From: a bacterium
GTDB lineage: Bacteria; Ratteibacteria; UBA8468
Direction of reading: 5' to 3'
Length of the DNA stretch: 14,671 nt
NCBI GenBank assembly: GCA_030672255.1
Contig: DAOVGU010000024.1
Span: 1 to 14,671 of the forward strand
Position numbers and translations under genes: made by a program. The notes beneath the pieces are model-generated. The model had not been told where the DNA came from. It did no database searches and worked only from the letters and a program-made list of their open reading frames with translations. This document shows positions 7,704-14,671 of the stretch, piece after piece (the first letter of the stretch is position 1; each line of letters begins with the position of its first letter).

Positions 7704-9782
7704 TCATTTAATCGTCAGGCGATAGTCAATAGCTACCGCTTTCTTTTTGTTTACCTTTAATGGATTAATATCCATCTCTAAAATCTCCGGAAAATCAATA
7801 ACTAACTGGGAAAGACGCAATAGACAATCAACAATTAAATCTATCTTTACCGCTTCTTCTCCTCTTACTCCGGTGAGAAGAGGATATGATTTTATCTCTT
7901 CGATCATCCTTCTTGCTTCCCTTTGGGTAATGGGAGCAATACGGAATGAGATATCCTTTAAGATTTCAACATAAATTCCTCCCAGACCAAACATTATTAG
8001 AGGGCCAAACTGGAGGTCCCGACTCATCCCTAAAATAACCTCTTTCCCCTTCTTAACCATCTCCTGGACAGTTACCCCCCAGATTTTTGCTTTGGGAAAA
8101 TGTTTTCTCGCCTTCTCAGTTATTAGTTCAAAGAGTTCTTTTATTTCACTTTTCTTTGTCCCAAATTTTACTCCTCCAATGTCAGACTTATGAATTATTT
8201 CCGGGGATGCTATTTTGAGAACAACCGGAAGGCCAATTTCGCTGGCAATCCTCTCTGCCTCTATCGGACTTTTAGCCAGTTTCTCCTTGGGGCAGGGGAT
8301 TCCATAATTTGAGAGGATTTCTTTTACCTCGAAGGATGAGAGATTCACCCTTTTTTCTTTCCTTACCCTGTTTAGTATCTGTTTTGCCCTTTCCTTTTTG
8401 ATTCTATATCTTACCGGCTTCTCTTCGGGCAGAAGAAGCCACTCTCGGTATCTTGCCATTGCGCCATAAGTTCTTGTTGCTCTTTCAGGGAATGAATAGT
8501 TGGGAATTTTATTTTTCCTTAAATTATCGGCGGTTTCTTTAATACTTGCCTCTCCCATAAATGAGGTGAGAATCGGCTTATTGGCTTTTTTGGAAACCTC
8601 AATAATGGCATTTCCCGTTTCCTCAATTTCGGTCATTGCCTGCGGAGTAAGAAGAACAATTATTCCCTCAACATTTCTATCCTTTAAAATGATCTCTAAA
8701 ACCAATTTGTAAAGGGAGGCAGAGGCATCCCCTAAGATGTCGACCGGATTATAGATATTGGAAGCAGGTGGTAGATGGGAATGGAGGAGTTCCAGGGTAT
8801 CCTTTTCAAAGGAGGCTAATTTTAGACCCTCCTTTTGACAACTGTCGGTGGTAATGATGCCGGGTCCTCCCGCATTTGTGATGATCGCAACTTTATTTCC
8901 TTTAAGAAGGGGCTGGAAGCAAAAGCCAATGGCCAGATCAAAAAGTTCCTCTAAGGAATAAACCCGGATTACCCCGCTCTGTTTAAAGGCTGATTCATAT
9001 GCCTTATCGGAGCCGGCTAAACTTCCTGTATGGGAGGAAGCAGCCTTTATTCCTTCGGGTGTGGTACCAGACTTCATCAGAAGAACAGGTTTTTCTTTGG
9101 AAACGCTTTTGGCGATTCTCATAAATTTGGCTCCATCCACAACATCTTCAAGATAGCCGCAGATAACCTTCGTTGTTTTATCATCCTTAAGGGCCAGGAG
9201 CAAATCACTTTCATTGATATCGGCCTTATTTCCCAGACTGACAAACTTGGAGAAGCCGATTCTGTTCAGTTTTGCCCAGTCTAAAATTGCGGTACAGAGA
9301 GCGCCGGATTGTGAAATTAAGGAGATCTCTCCTTTTTCTGCCTTTACCTTGGCAAAGGATGCATTCAAATTACTGAAAGTATTAATAAAACCAAGGCAGT
9401 TTGGGCCAAGGGTGCGGATACCATATTCTTTTCCTATTTTTTTAATCTCATTTTCTAATTCTCTTCCTTCTCCTCCGGATTCCTTGAATCCTGCAGAAAT
9501 AATGATTGCTACTTTTACCTTCTTTTGGCCACAGTCCTTTAAAATCGAAGAAACAAATTTTGCCGGGATGGCAATAATAACAAGTTCTGGACTTTCAGGA
9601 AGTAGGCCAATATCCGGGTAACACCGATAACCGGAAATTTCCTTTCTTTTGGGATTAATCGGGAAGACCTTGCCCTTGAAGTCAGAAATGATATTTTTGA
9701 AGATGCTTCCTCCAACCTTATTCTCATCGGATGAAGCACCAATAACCGCAACAGATTGAGGAGAAAATAATGCTTTCAGCAT
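7704..9782 (-). CDS. Fused ADP-forming acyl-CoA (acetate-CoA) synthetase
   Basis: 692 residues from ATG 9782. The CoA-binding domain begins at once (FSPQSVAVIGASSDENKVGG), as in the family, which argues against the upstream ATG at 9857; that start would also cross the divergent promoters. The CoA-ligase domains carry SHTGSLAGSD near residue 250, whose His is the phosphorylated residue of the alpha subunit. The C-terminal ATP-grasp half (about 480-690) carries KIASPEIIHKSDIGGVKFG near residue 530, with the second family His. Alpha and beta parts are fused in one chain. Reaction: acyl-CoA + ADP + phosphate to acid + CoA + ATP, probably energy-conserving acetate formation in the cytoplasm; acyl specificity cannot be read. 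No clear ribosome site precedes the start. Probably first gene of a unit with DRTGG and ROK genes, interrupted by a 169-bp repeat. Confidence 0.9.
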   Translation of the reverse strand: MLKALFSPQSVAVIGASSDENKVGGSIFKNIISDFKGKVFPINPKRKEISGYRCYPDIGLLPESPELVIIAIPAKFVSSILKDCGQKKVKVAIIISAGFKESGGEGRELENEIKKIGKEYGIRTLGPNCLGFINTFSNLNASFAKVKAEKGEISLISQSGALCTAILDWAKLNRIGFSKFVSLGNKADINESDLLLALKDDKTTKVICGYLEDVVDGAKFMRIAKSVSKEKPVLLMKSGTTPEGIKAASSHTGSLAGSDKAYESAFKQSGVIRVYSLEELFDLAIGFCFQPLLKGNKVAIITNAGGPGIITTDSCQKEGLKLASFEKDTLELLHSHLPPASNIYNPVDILGDASASLYKLVLEIILKDRNVEGIIVLLTPQAMTEIEETGNAIIEVSKKANKPILTSFMGEASIKETADNLRKNKIPNYSFPERATRTYGAMARYREWLLLPEEKPVRYRIKKERAKQILNRVRKEKRVNLSSFEVKEILSNYGIPCPKEKLAKSPIEAERIASEIGLPVVLKIASPEIIHKSDIGGVKFGTKKSEIKELFELITEKARKHFPKAKIWGVTVQEMVKKGKEVILGMSRDLQFGPLIMFGLGGIYVEILKDISFRIAPITQREARRMIEEIKSYPLLTGVRGEEAVKIDLIVDCLLRLSQLVIDFPEILEMDINPLKVNKKKAVAIDYRLTIK

Positions 9783-9795
9783 TGTAGTTAATAAA

Positions 9796-9824
9796 ACATT
9801 AATATAAAAAAGAAACAATGTCAA
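9796..9824 (-). promoter_or_regulatory. Candidate promoter for the acyl-CoA synthetase unit
   Basis: The minus strand has a consensus -35 TTGACA (9824-9819), a 17-nt spacer and TAATGT (9801-9796) as a weak -10, three of six matches. The predicted transcript start is near 9789, which leaves a very short leader before ATG 9782. A weak -10 with a strong -35 fits a promoter that needs an activator. Other AT-rich -10 placements are possible. Confidence 0.45.
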
Positions 9825-9853
9825 TTGACGCAAAATATATTTTGTGATATTAT
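9825..9853 (+). promoter_or_regulatory. Strong sigma70-type promoter for the fchA-like gene
   Basis: The -35 TTGACG (9825-9830), an exact 17-nt spacer and the -10 TATTAT (9848-9853) give five of six matches at each hexamer. The expected transcript start is near 9860, only about three bases before ATG 9863, so the mRNA is probably leaderless or nearly so. The -35 directly abuts the divergent minus-strand -35; together they form the palindrome GTCAATTGAC at 9820-9829. Confidence 0.75.
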
Positions 9854-9860
9854 TCACAAA
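9841..9860. promoter_or_regulatory. CRP/FNR-type operator palindrome between divergent genes
   Basis: Perfect inverted arms TTTGTGA (9841-9847) and TCACAAA (9854-9860) surround a six-base centre TATTAT. This matches the CRP-family pattern TGTGA-N6-TCACA. The centre is exactly the plus-strand -10, so binding should block the fchA-like promoter. Seen from the synthetase promoter the centre lies near -61.5, the class I activation position, if the start is near 9789. No CRP/FNR-family gene is in the window, so the regulator is unknown. Confidence 0.7.
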
Positions 9861-9862
9861 TA

Positions 9863-10477
9863 ATGTGGCGGGAAAAATCTTTAAAGAGTTATTTGGACAA
9901 ACTTGCCTCTAAATCCCCAACCCCTGGCGGGGGCAGTGCCTCCGCCCTTTTGGGAGCATTGGCTGCCGGTCTGGTAAGTATGGTTGCCAACTTCACTCTC
10001 GGCAAACCAAAATATAAAAGAGTAGAAAAGAGTGTTGCCCGAATATTGGAAAGAGTAGAAAAATTAAGAGAAAGATTGAGTCAATTGACAGAAGAGGATA
10101 GCCTTGTTTATACTGAGGTCTCGGCAGTCTATCGGATGCCTAAAGGCAAGGAACGAGATAAGGCTATGCAAAGAGCTCTTCGCCAGGCAAGTAAAGTTCC
10201 CTTTGATGTAGCAAATTTAGCCTTCCAATTATTAAAATTGAATGAAGAGTTGGTGGAGAAGGGAAATCGTAATCTCATCAGCGATGTTGGGGTCTCGGTC
10301 ATTTTTAGTTTGGGTGCTCTGGAAACTGCTGCCCTCAATGTAGAGATTAACCTTGCTGGTATTAAAGATAAGGAGTTTGTAACAAAAAAAAGAAAGATTC
10401 TCCAATCTTTACTTAGGGAAGGAAAGAAAATTGAAGAGAGAGTAGTAAAGAAGGTAGAAAGATTGATAAAAAAATGA
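9863..10477 (+). CDS. fchA: FchA/FTCD_C family methenyl-THF cyclohydrolase or formimino-THF cyclodeaminase
   Basis: 204 residues, the full length of a stand-alone cyclodeaminase/cyclohydrolase domain, without the formiminotransferase domain of animal FTCD. The family signature SPTPGGGSASAL is at residues 18-29, followed by the helical segment LGALAAGLVSMVANFTLG. Members either release ammonia from 5-formimino-THF to give 5,10-methenyl-THF, or hydrolyse 5,10-methenyl-THF to 10-formyl-THF (FchA of Methylobacterium and acetogens). Pairing with folD and absence of histidine- or purine-degradation genes favours the FchA role, but sequence alone does not separate the two. The start is the first ATG of the frame, only ~3 nt from the predicted transcript start and without a ribosome site, so translation is probably leaderless. 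The stop is 6 bp before repeat copy 2, which separates the gene from folD. Confidence 0.85.
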   Translation: MWREKSLKSYLDKLASKSPTPGGGSASALLGALAAGLVSMVANFTLGKPKYKRVEKSVARILERVEKLRERLSQLTEEDSLVYTEVSAVYRMPKGKERDKAMQRALRQASKVPFDVANLAFQLLKLNEELVEKGNRNLISDVGVSVIFSLGALETAALNVEINLAGIKDKEFVTKKRKILQSLLREGKKIEERVVKKVERLIKK

Positions 10478-10483
10478 AACCAT

Positions 10484-10606
10484 GTCATTGCGAGACGAAG
10501 GCGAAGCAATCCGACGAAAGTCGTTGCGAGGAGCAGGGCGACGAAGCAATCTCGTTGGGATTGCCACGGCTGTTCCTTCGTTTCACTCAGGACGCCTCGC
10601 AATGAC
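10484..10606. repeat. Composite palindromic repeat, copy 2
   Basis: GTCATTGCGAG (10484-10494) at the left and its inverse CCTCGCAATGAC (10595-10606) at the right bracket internal GAAGCAATC and GATTGCCACG segments. The right module 10558-10606 matches copy 1 (7651-7699) at 48 of 49 bases. The left part differs from copy 1 and lacks the 21-bp palindrome. It occupies nearly the whole gap between the fchA-like gene and folD. It is transcribed with both genes if they form one operon. Confidence 0.9.
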
Positions 10607-10632
10607 ATTAGTGATTAAAAATTGGAGGGAAA

Positions 10633-11490
10633 ATGACTGCAAAAATCTTAGATGGAAAGAGTATCGCTGGAGAAATCAAGGAAGGTTTAAAAAAAGAGGT
10701 AGAATCATTAAAGGAAAAAGGTATTTCTCCCAACTTAGTGGCGGTGCAGGTAGGGGAAAATCCTGCCTCAGCCGTCTATACCCGTGCCCAGCAAAAGAAT
10801 TGTGAAAAGTTAGGGATTGAATATGAACTTCATACCTTAGGACAAAACTCAGGGGAAAAAGAAGTAATAGACCATATCCAACAGTTAAACCAAAATGGAG
10901 AGGTAACGGGCATTATCTTACAACTGCCTCTTCCTCCGGGTATAGATACCATCAAGGTTCAGTCTTCGATTTCACCGGATAAGGATGTGGAAGGAGTCAA
11001 TCCGGCCAATATGGGTTGGGTTCTCTATGGCAAACCAAAACTTATTCCCTGCACCGCCGCCGCGATTATGAAACTGATTGAGACTGCCGGGATTAATCTT
11101 TATGGCAAAGAGGTGGTGATGGTGGGGCATTCCGATATTGTCGGCAAGCCCACCGCTTTACTCCTTTTAAACAAATTCGCCACAATTTCTGTCTGTCATA
11201 TTGCTACCGGAGAAAGAGGAAATCTGCCTGAGTATGTGAAAAGAGCAGAAATTCTTATTGTCGCCGTGGGAAAAGCTCATCTGATTAAAGGAGATTGGAT
11301 CAGGGAAGGAGCAATCGTTATTGATGTGGGGATTAATCGGGTAGAAGGAAAAATTCTTGGGGATGTAGAATTTGAAAAGGCAAAGGAAAAGGCAGCCTGG
11401 ATTACCCCGGTTCCAGGAGGAGTAGGACCGCTAACAACTGCGATGCTCTTGAAGAATACTCTGGAAGCAGCACAATTGCAGAAATTGTAG
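10633..11490 (+). CDS. folD: FolD-family 5,10-methylene-THF dehydrogenase, catalytic Lys replaced by Gln
   Basis: 285 residues, full FolD length. Family motifs are intact around the folate site and the NAD(P) domain: ILQLPLPPG (Gln97), SPDKDVEGVNP, VGHSDIVGKPTALLL, VAVGKAHLIKGDW, DVGINR and TPVPGGVGPLT. Two active-site positions differ from E. coli and human enzymes. The Tyr-x3-Lys pair reads Tyr49-TRA-Gln53, so the general Lys needed mainly for cyclohydrolase activity is Gln. The Asp of DVDG is Glu120. The protein may therefore be a dehydrogenase with little cyclohydrolase activity, complemented by the FchA-like enzyme encoded upstream. GGAGG lies four bases before the ATG. The pathway is tetrahydrofolate C1 interconversion in the cytoplasm. 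Residue equivalence rests on mental alignment. Confidence 0.95.
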   Translation: MTAKILDGKSIAGEIKEGLKKEVESLKEKGISPNLVAVQVGENPASAVYTRAQQKNCEKLGIEYELHTLGQNSGEKEVIDHIQQLNQNGEVTGIILQLPLPPGIDTIKVQSSISPDKDVEGVNPANMGWVLYGKPKLIPCTAAAIMKLIETAGINLYGKEVVMVGHSDIVGKPTALLLLNKFATISVCHIATGERGNLPEYVKRAEILIVAVGKAHLIKGDWIREGAIVIDVGINRVEGKILGDVEFEKAKEKAAWITPVPGGVGPLTTAMLLKNTLEAAQLQKL

Positions 11491-11514
11491 ATAAAATGGA
11501 GGTACTGAGAGATA

Positions 11515-12081
11515 ATGTTGCAAAAAGTGATTGATACACTACTTGAGACAATGGAGAAAAAACCACATAAAAATATCCTTAATATGTGGGACGATCTGGA
11601 AAATAATCGTCGCCCTTCATTTTCTCCACTCCGTCTTTCAAGACAGCTAGATCCTTCTGAACTCAAACAGCAAGGTAGAAATGTGAGTGATAGTTCTCTG
11701 GAGGCACAATTGGTAAGGGGAATACAAGCTATAACAAAACCACTTGAGTGGATACCCAATGTACGCTATACGGAATGTGGCATTGTCTTCAACTCCTCCA
11801 GTGTATGCACTGACCTGGACACTGCCCTTCAAAAAATCAGAGGACGTCCTATTATTCTGCGTGCAGGCGGGGAGTTAATTGAAGGTAAAGAGGAAGAGAC
11901 AATTAAAGAACGCTTCAGCAGGATGAGAGACCATGATCTTCTTTTTTTTACAGCTTGCGGGATGTATTGGAAGAAGAAAGATGACCCCAAGATTATTTCT
12001 CTTCACAAGCGGCTGGATGAGTATTATCTAAATGAAGTATATCCAAAATACAAAAAAAGGAGAAATAGAAGTGGTTACTAA
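11515..12081 (+). CDS. Unrecognised 188-residue protein
   Basis: I do not recognise the family. The protein is soluble-looking: no signal peptide, no membrane segment, charged at both ends, with a basic tail (KYKKRRNRSGY). Notable stretches are MWDDLENNRRPSF (about 24-36), a central ECGIVFNSSSVCTDLD, GRPIILRAGGELIEGKEEET, and HDLLFFTACGMYW near residues 139-151; three scattered Cys show no metal-site spacing. The start ATG 11515 follows folD by 24 nt with GGAGGT eleven bases upstream, so it could be co-transcribed with folD. Its 3' end overlaps the GTG start of the next large gene by 11 bp, so the two are probably translationally coupled and may act together. Coding is supported by length, ribosome site and coupling, not by homology. 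Confidence 0.6.
   Translation: MLQKVIDTLLETMEKKPHKNILNMWDDLENNRRPSFSPLRLSRQLDPSELKQQGRNVSDSSLEAQLVRGIQAITKPLEWIPNVRYTECGIVFNSSSVCTDLDTALQKIRGRPIILRAGGELIEGKEEETIKERFSRMRDHDLLFFTACGMYWKKKDDPKIISLHKRLDEYYLNEVYPKYKKRRNRSGY
12056..12062 (+). promoter_or_regulatory. Ribosome binding site supporting the GTG start at 12071
   Basis: AAAGGAG lies eight bases before GTG 12071, inside the end of the upstream gene. A competing in-frame ATG at 12032, preceded directly by an in-frame TAA, has only weak purine content upstream and would add 13 residues. Confidence 0.6.
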
Positions 12082-14671
12082 AAAAGTAGTAAATAAAGGT
12101 AATTTAGTCTGGCAGATAGGTTCGTTTAAACCTGGAGTCTATACTTCAAGGAAAGAGATTATTTATAATGAGCAATTCTCAGATATTAATCTTAGAGAAT
12201 GGAGTTATGTTATACCAGCTAACTGGGATAAACAAAAAATTTTCAATTTGCCACGAGTACTAACAGGAAACCTTCAAAAATATGGTAAGGGTGTAGAGAA
12301 TCTCACCTTAAGCTTCAATCTTGCCCCAGGCTATTATGACTTTACTTTAGCTTTTCTTGAGACAAAGATAAAGAAGATAAAAAAGGGAGCGAACTTAAGA
12401 TATCCATTAGCAAGAAAGGGTAATACTTATGCCTCACTTAACTGGCCGGGTGATCTTAAAGGCAGCTTTTTAAAGAAATGGATAAAGAATACCGAGGAGC
12501 AGATTGATTCAGCAAATCCAGAATGTAATTTAGAATTTCCTGAAGTAGATGAATACTTAAACCAGCCCCGTTCTGCTTATTGTTTAATCTTCTTTGATAA
12601 AGAGGAAATAGGTAACTTTGGTGTTACCCACCCTAGATATACAGTAAAAGATAATAATATCTTTGAGGTGAGAGAGATTTCTTTTCCCTTTATCTGCTGG
12701 AAACAAGGAGTACATTCTATTACAATAGTTAGTCCCGATATACCAAATGTAGTAAATCCTGAGGGGTTTTCTGCCAGATTCCAGAGTGAGAAATTCATCC
12801 CTGTATCATTCAGGTTAAACCAGATAAAAGAACCTTTATCCAGGCACTCACTATTTGAAGAACATCCAGGTAGAGTCTATTTAGATGTCTGGGGCTGGGA
12901 GAGTCCTATCATTTACCAAAGAGAAAAAGAAGTTGGATTAAGTTACATAAAAAATAGAGCTATCAACGAAAGCTATAAATGGGGAGCGAACCTGTTGGAA
13001 TTTTATCTTACAGGCGCAATTTGGAAAAAAGAAAGTACTATAGTCTCATTACCTATGTCTTGGGATAGAAAGGATCCTCTCAAAGGAGGGGACGTTTATA
13101 AGCATAACAAGAAATCTATCTGGGATGATAGAAAATTAGCTGAGTTGACCGACCACGTTCATTCAAAGGATATGCTATTGCTTTGGTACATTCATTATCC
13201 GTACAGAGGTGAATATTGGAATCCTCCACGTTGGTGGATATTCAATCTTACCGAGAAGATTAGCCGTGACTTTTCAAATGTCTTAAAATCAGGCTGGAAA
13301 GGCTCAATAGATGGATTTGAACAGGAGTCCGCCGGACTATTAACTACCCCCTGTATGATAAACCAGATAAAGAGACAATGGTTGTACAATCCAGGGATGT
13401 TTCAAGGAGAGACTCATGGACTAAAGTCAGATAGAATCCTCCCCTGCCCCACTCCAGGGACGATTTTGGTTACTGCTAACTGTTGTGGTTTGGGCTATAA
13501 TGGGTTTGATGATAAAAAGCCCGCCAATCCTTTTGGATATGCTTCTGTTGATGGGGAATTAGGTAAGCAATATGGGATATATCAGGCTGACTGCCGGGCT
13601 CTTCCCACACTAAACAAGGTAGGTGGGACAACTCAGCCAGATTGGGTGCTCAAGCAGTGTAATGACTGGTTTCGGGATAGGGCAAGGGGTGACAAATATA
13701 GTCAGAGTGGCATCTGGTGGTTGGGAGAGGCAGAAAACATCTGTCCCGATTGGATGAGACGATATGTATATGGTATAACCCAGGACCCGATAAAATGTGC
13801 AGTAACTAGCAATTTAGCTTCAACTGGAAGAAATGGGATATTTGATTCTGGGATATTGACATCTGAACCCGAAAAGAAAAAGAAACAGTTTCCTATCTGG
13901 AAGAGGATAAGATACGCTTATCCAGCAGAGACCAGTTTTATCCAGAACAACTATTTAAGGGCTTACATTTTCCCAGACAAAGATGGGGGAGAACTTCTCT
14001 ATGACCCTGAGGGGTTAGCCCATTATGATAGTAATTCCTTAAGTCTTGCTATAACAAAAACCTTTGTTAAGACCATTGTAAGCAAAGGAGTGATTGAATA
14101 TGATGGAAAATATAAGAGCTTTCAAGATTACATAGAGCCTGCAGGGTACAGGGCTATATTAAAGTCAAAGGTTGAATTTAATATACCATATCTAAAAACT
14201 ACTATAAAAGAAGACAGAGATTTTATTATTGATAATGATACTCCCTATCTTCGCCTTAAGATCAAGCGTAGTATAGAAGGAGGAAAAGAACCTATAGGTA
14301 CAGTTATAGGTTGTGAAGGGTATGATAGGCTTAGTGTTGATAAAGCTACTTACTCTACATTTTATAAATTTAACAAGGCACCTGATATTTTTACCCTTAA
14401 AGATAGCTATCACCTTAAGCCAGACCTGAATATCCTTATACTGCAAAAAGGGAAGATTGCTACTATGGAATGGAGTCCTGGTAGTAGCCTTACCTTCTGG
14501 AGTAACCAAACTAAGGAAGAGATAATAGAATTAGCCCTAGTGGTACCTGCACCGCTTTACAAGAAAAATGACCTCCGTAAACTAAAAGAGATGCTCTTGA
14601 ATAAGAGCTTCTCCATCAGACTCGATGAAAGTTCTAAGACTATCAATAATACTTATCCTATTCCTTTAGTC
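12071..14671 (+). CDS. Large glycosidase-like protein, 3' end beyond the window
   Basis: An uninterrupted frame of 867 codons runs from GTG 12071 to the last base. No named family is assigned. Residues about 1-110 look like a carbohydrate-binding beta-sandwich: it opens near LVWQIGSFKPG, reminiscent of WQIG-type N-domains of polysaccharide-active enzymes, and ends APGYYDFTLAFLE. From about 300 the pattern suggests a TIM barrel: WGANLLEFYL (~303), KDMLLLWYIHYPYRG, WKGSIDGFEQESAG (~413), PGMFQGETHG (~447) and GIWWLGEAEN (~550). Acidic residues in FEQES, GETHG and GEAEN are candidate catalytic groups. A beta-rich C-terminal part with a charged linker follows. No signal peptide is visible with either start, so the protein is cytoplasmic unless exported otherwise; this is odd for a polysaccharide-degrading enzyme. 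Coupled by 11-bp overlap to the upstream gene. Confidence 0.75.
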   Translation, partial: MVTKKVVNKGNLVWQIGSFKPGVYTSRKEIIYNEQFSDINLREWSYVIPANWDKQKIFNLPRVLTGNLQKYGKGVENLTLSFNLAPGYYDFTLAFLETKIKKIKKGANLRYPLARKGNTYASLNWPGDLKGSFLKKWIKNTEEQIDSANPECNLEFPEVDEYLNQPRSAYCLIFFDKEEIGNFGVTHPRYTVKDNNIFEVREISFPFICWKQGVHSITIVSPDIPNVVNPEGFSARFQSEKFIPVSFRLNQIKEPLSRHSLFEEHPGRVYLDVWGWESPIIYQREKEVGLSYIKNRAINESYKWGANLLEFYLTGAIWKKESTIVSLPMSWDRKDPLKGGDVYKHNKKSIWDDRKLAELTDHVHSKDMLLLWYIHYPYRGEYWNPPRWWIFNLTEKISRDFSNVLKSGWKGSIDGFEQESAGLLTTPCMINQIKRQWLYNPGMFQGETHGLKSDRILPCPTPGTILVTANCCGLGYNGFDDKKPANPFGYASVDGELGKQYGIYQADCRALPTLNKVGGTTQPDWVLKQCNDWFRDRARGDKYSQSGIWWLGEAENICPDWMRRYVYGITQDPIKCAVTSNLASTGRNGIFDSGILTSEPEKKKKQFPIWKRIRYAYPAETSFIQNNYLRAYIFPDKDGGELLYDPEGLAHYDSNSLSLAITKTFVKTIVSKGVIEYDGKYKSFQDYIEPAGYRAILKSKVEFNIPYLKTTIKEDRDFIIDNDTPYLRLKIKRSIEGGKEPIGTVIGCEGYDRLSVDKATYSTFYKFNKAPDIFTLKDSYHLKPDLNILILQKGKIATMEWSPGSSLTFWSNQTKEEIIELALVVPAPLYKKNDLRKLKEMLLNKSFSIRLDESSKTINNTYPIPLV

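Noticed and set aside
9783..9857. N-terminal extension of the acyl-CoA synthetase starting at 9857
   Set aside because: It would translate the promoter and operator region and adds 25 residues before the conserved FSPQSVAVIGAS start.
10129..10608. Minus-strand open frame of 159 codons over the fchA-like gene and repeat
   Set aside because: It is antisense to a well supported gene and to the repeat, with no family resemblance.
10482..10805. Plus-strand open frame beginning MSLRDEGEAIRRKSLRGAG
   Set aside because: Its first half is translated repeat copy 2 and its second half runs out of frame through folD. The same kind of peptide arises from such repeats in other genomes.
11277..11759. Minus-strand open frame of 160 codons
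   Set aside because: It is antisense to the folD C-terminus with its conserved TPVPGGVGP motif and to the following coupled gene.
14192..14509. Minus-strand open frame of 105 codons
   Set aside because: It lies antisense to the long uninterrupted plus-strand gene that runs off the window.

Overview
The window comes from a low-to-moderate GC bacterial genome. The folate C1 genes, the fused ADP-forming acyl-CoA synthetase, the tandem Fe-S reductase-like protein and the interspersed GTCATTGCGAG-type palindromic repeats together suggest an uncultured anaerobe, possibly of a candidate phylum. This taxonomic guess is weak and rests on gene content only. No rRNA, tRNA or CRISPR array was seen.

Layout. 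Bases 2-288 (+) hold a decayed IS66-like transposase C-terminus, converging on a three-gene minus-strand unit that reads 5233 to 359: a tandem QueG-like Fe-S protein, a GlmU-like nucleotidylyltransferase with a left-handed beta-helix, and a cytosolic-carboxypeptidase-like M14 peptidase. This unit has a good sigma70-type promoter at 5305-5277, whose -10 lies at the edge of a 29-bp imperfect palindrome. A ROK-family repressor gene ends just upstream. The ROK gene (5316-6443) closes a second minus-strand unit: fused ADP-forming acyl-CoA synthetase (9782-7704), palindromic repeat (7531-7699), BioD-like/DRTGG protein (7491-6427), then ROK.

The acyl-CoA synthetase is divergent from a plus-strand folate pair: an FchA/FTCD-type cyclohydrolase/cyclodeaminase (9863-10477) and FolD (10633-11490), separated by a second copy of the repeat. 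The divergent spacer (9783-9862) is very ordered. Two -35 hexamers abut back to back, and a perfect TTTGTGA/TCACAAA palindrome of CRP/FNR type brackets the plus-strand -10 while lying near -61.5 of the predicted minus-strand promoter. One regulator could therefore switch the two directions in opposite senses. FolD carries Gln where the family has its catalytic Lys, so the neighbouring FchA-like enzyme may supply the cyclohydrolase step, as in the MtdA/FchA division of labour.

Downstream lie an unrecognised 188-residue protein (11515-12081) and a very long open frame (12071 to the window end, at least 867 codons) that starts at GTG and overlaps it. The long frame looks like a carbohydrate-active enzyme with an N-terminal beta-sandwich and a TIM-barrel-like core, but I cannot assign it to a named family. 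Metabolically the middle of the window links acetyl-CoA/acetate energy conservation with tetrahydrofolate C1 interconversion. The flanks contain less well understood enzymes.
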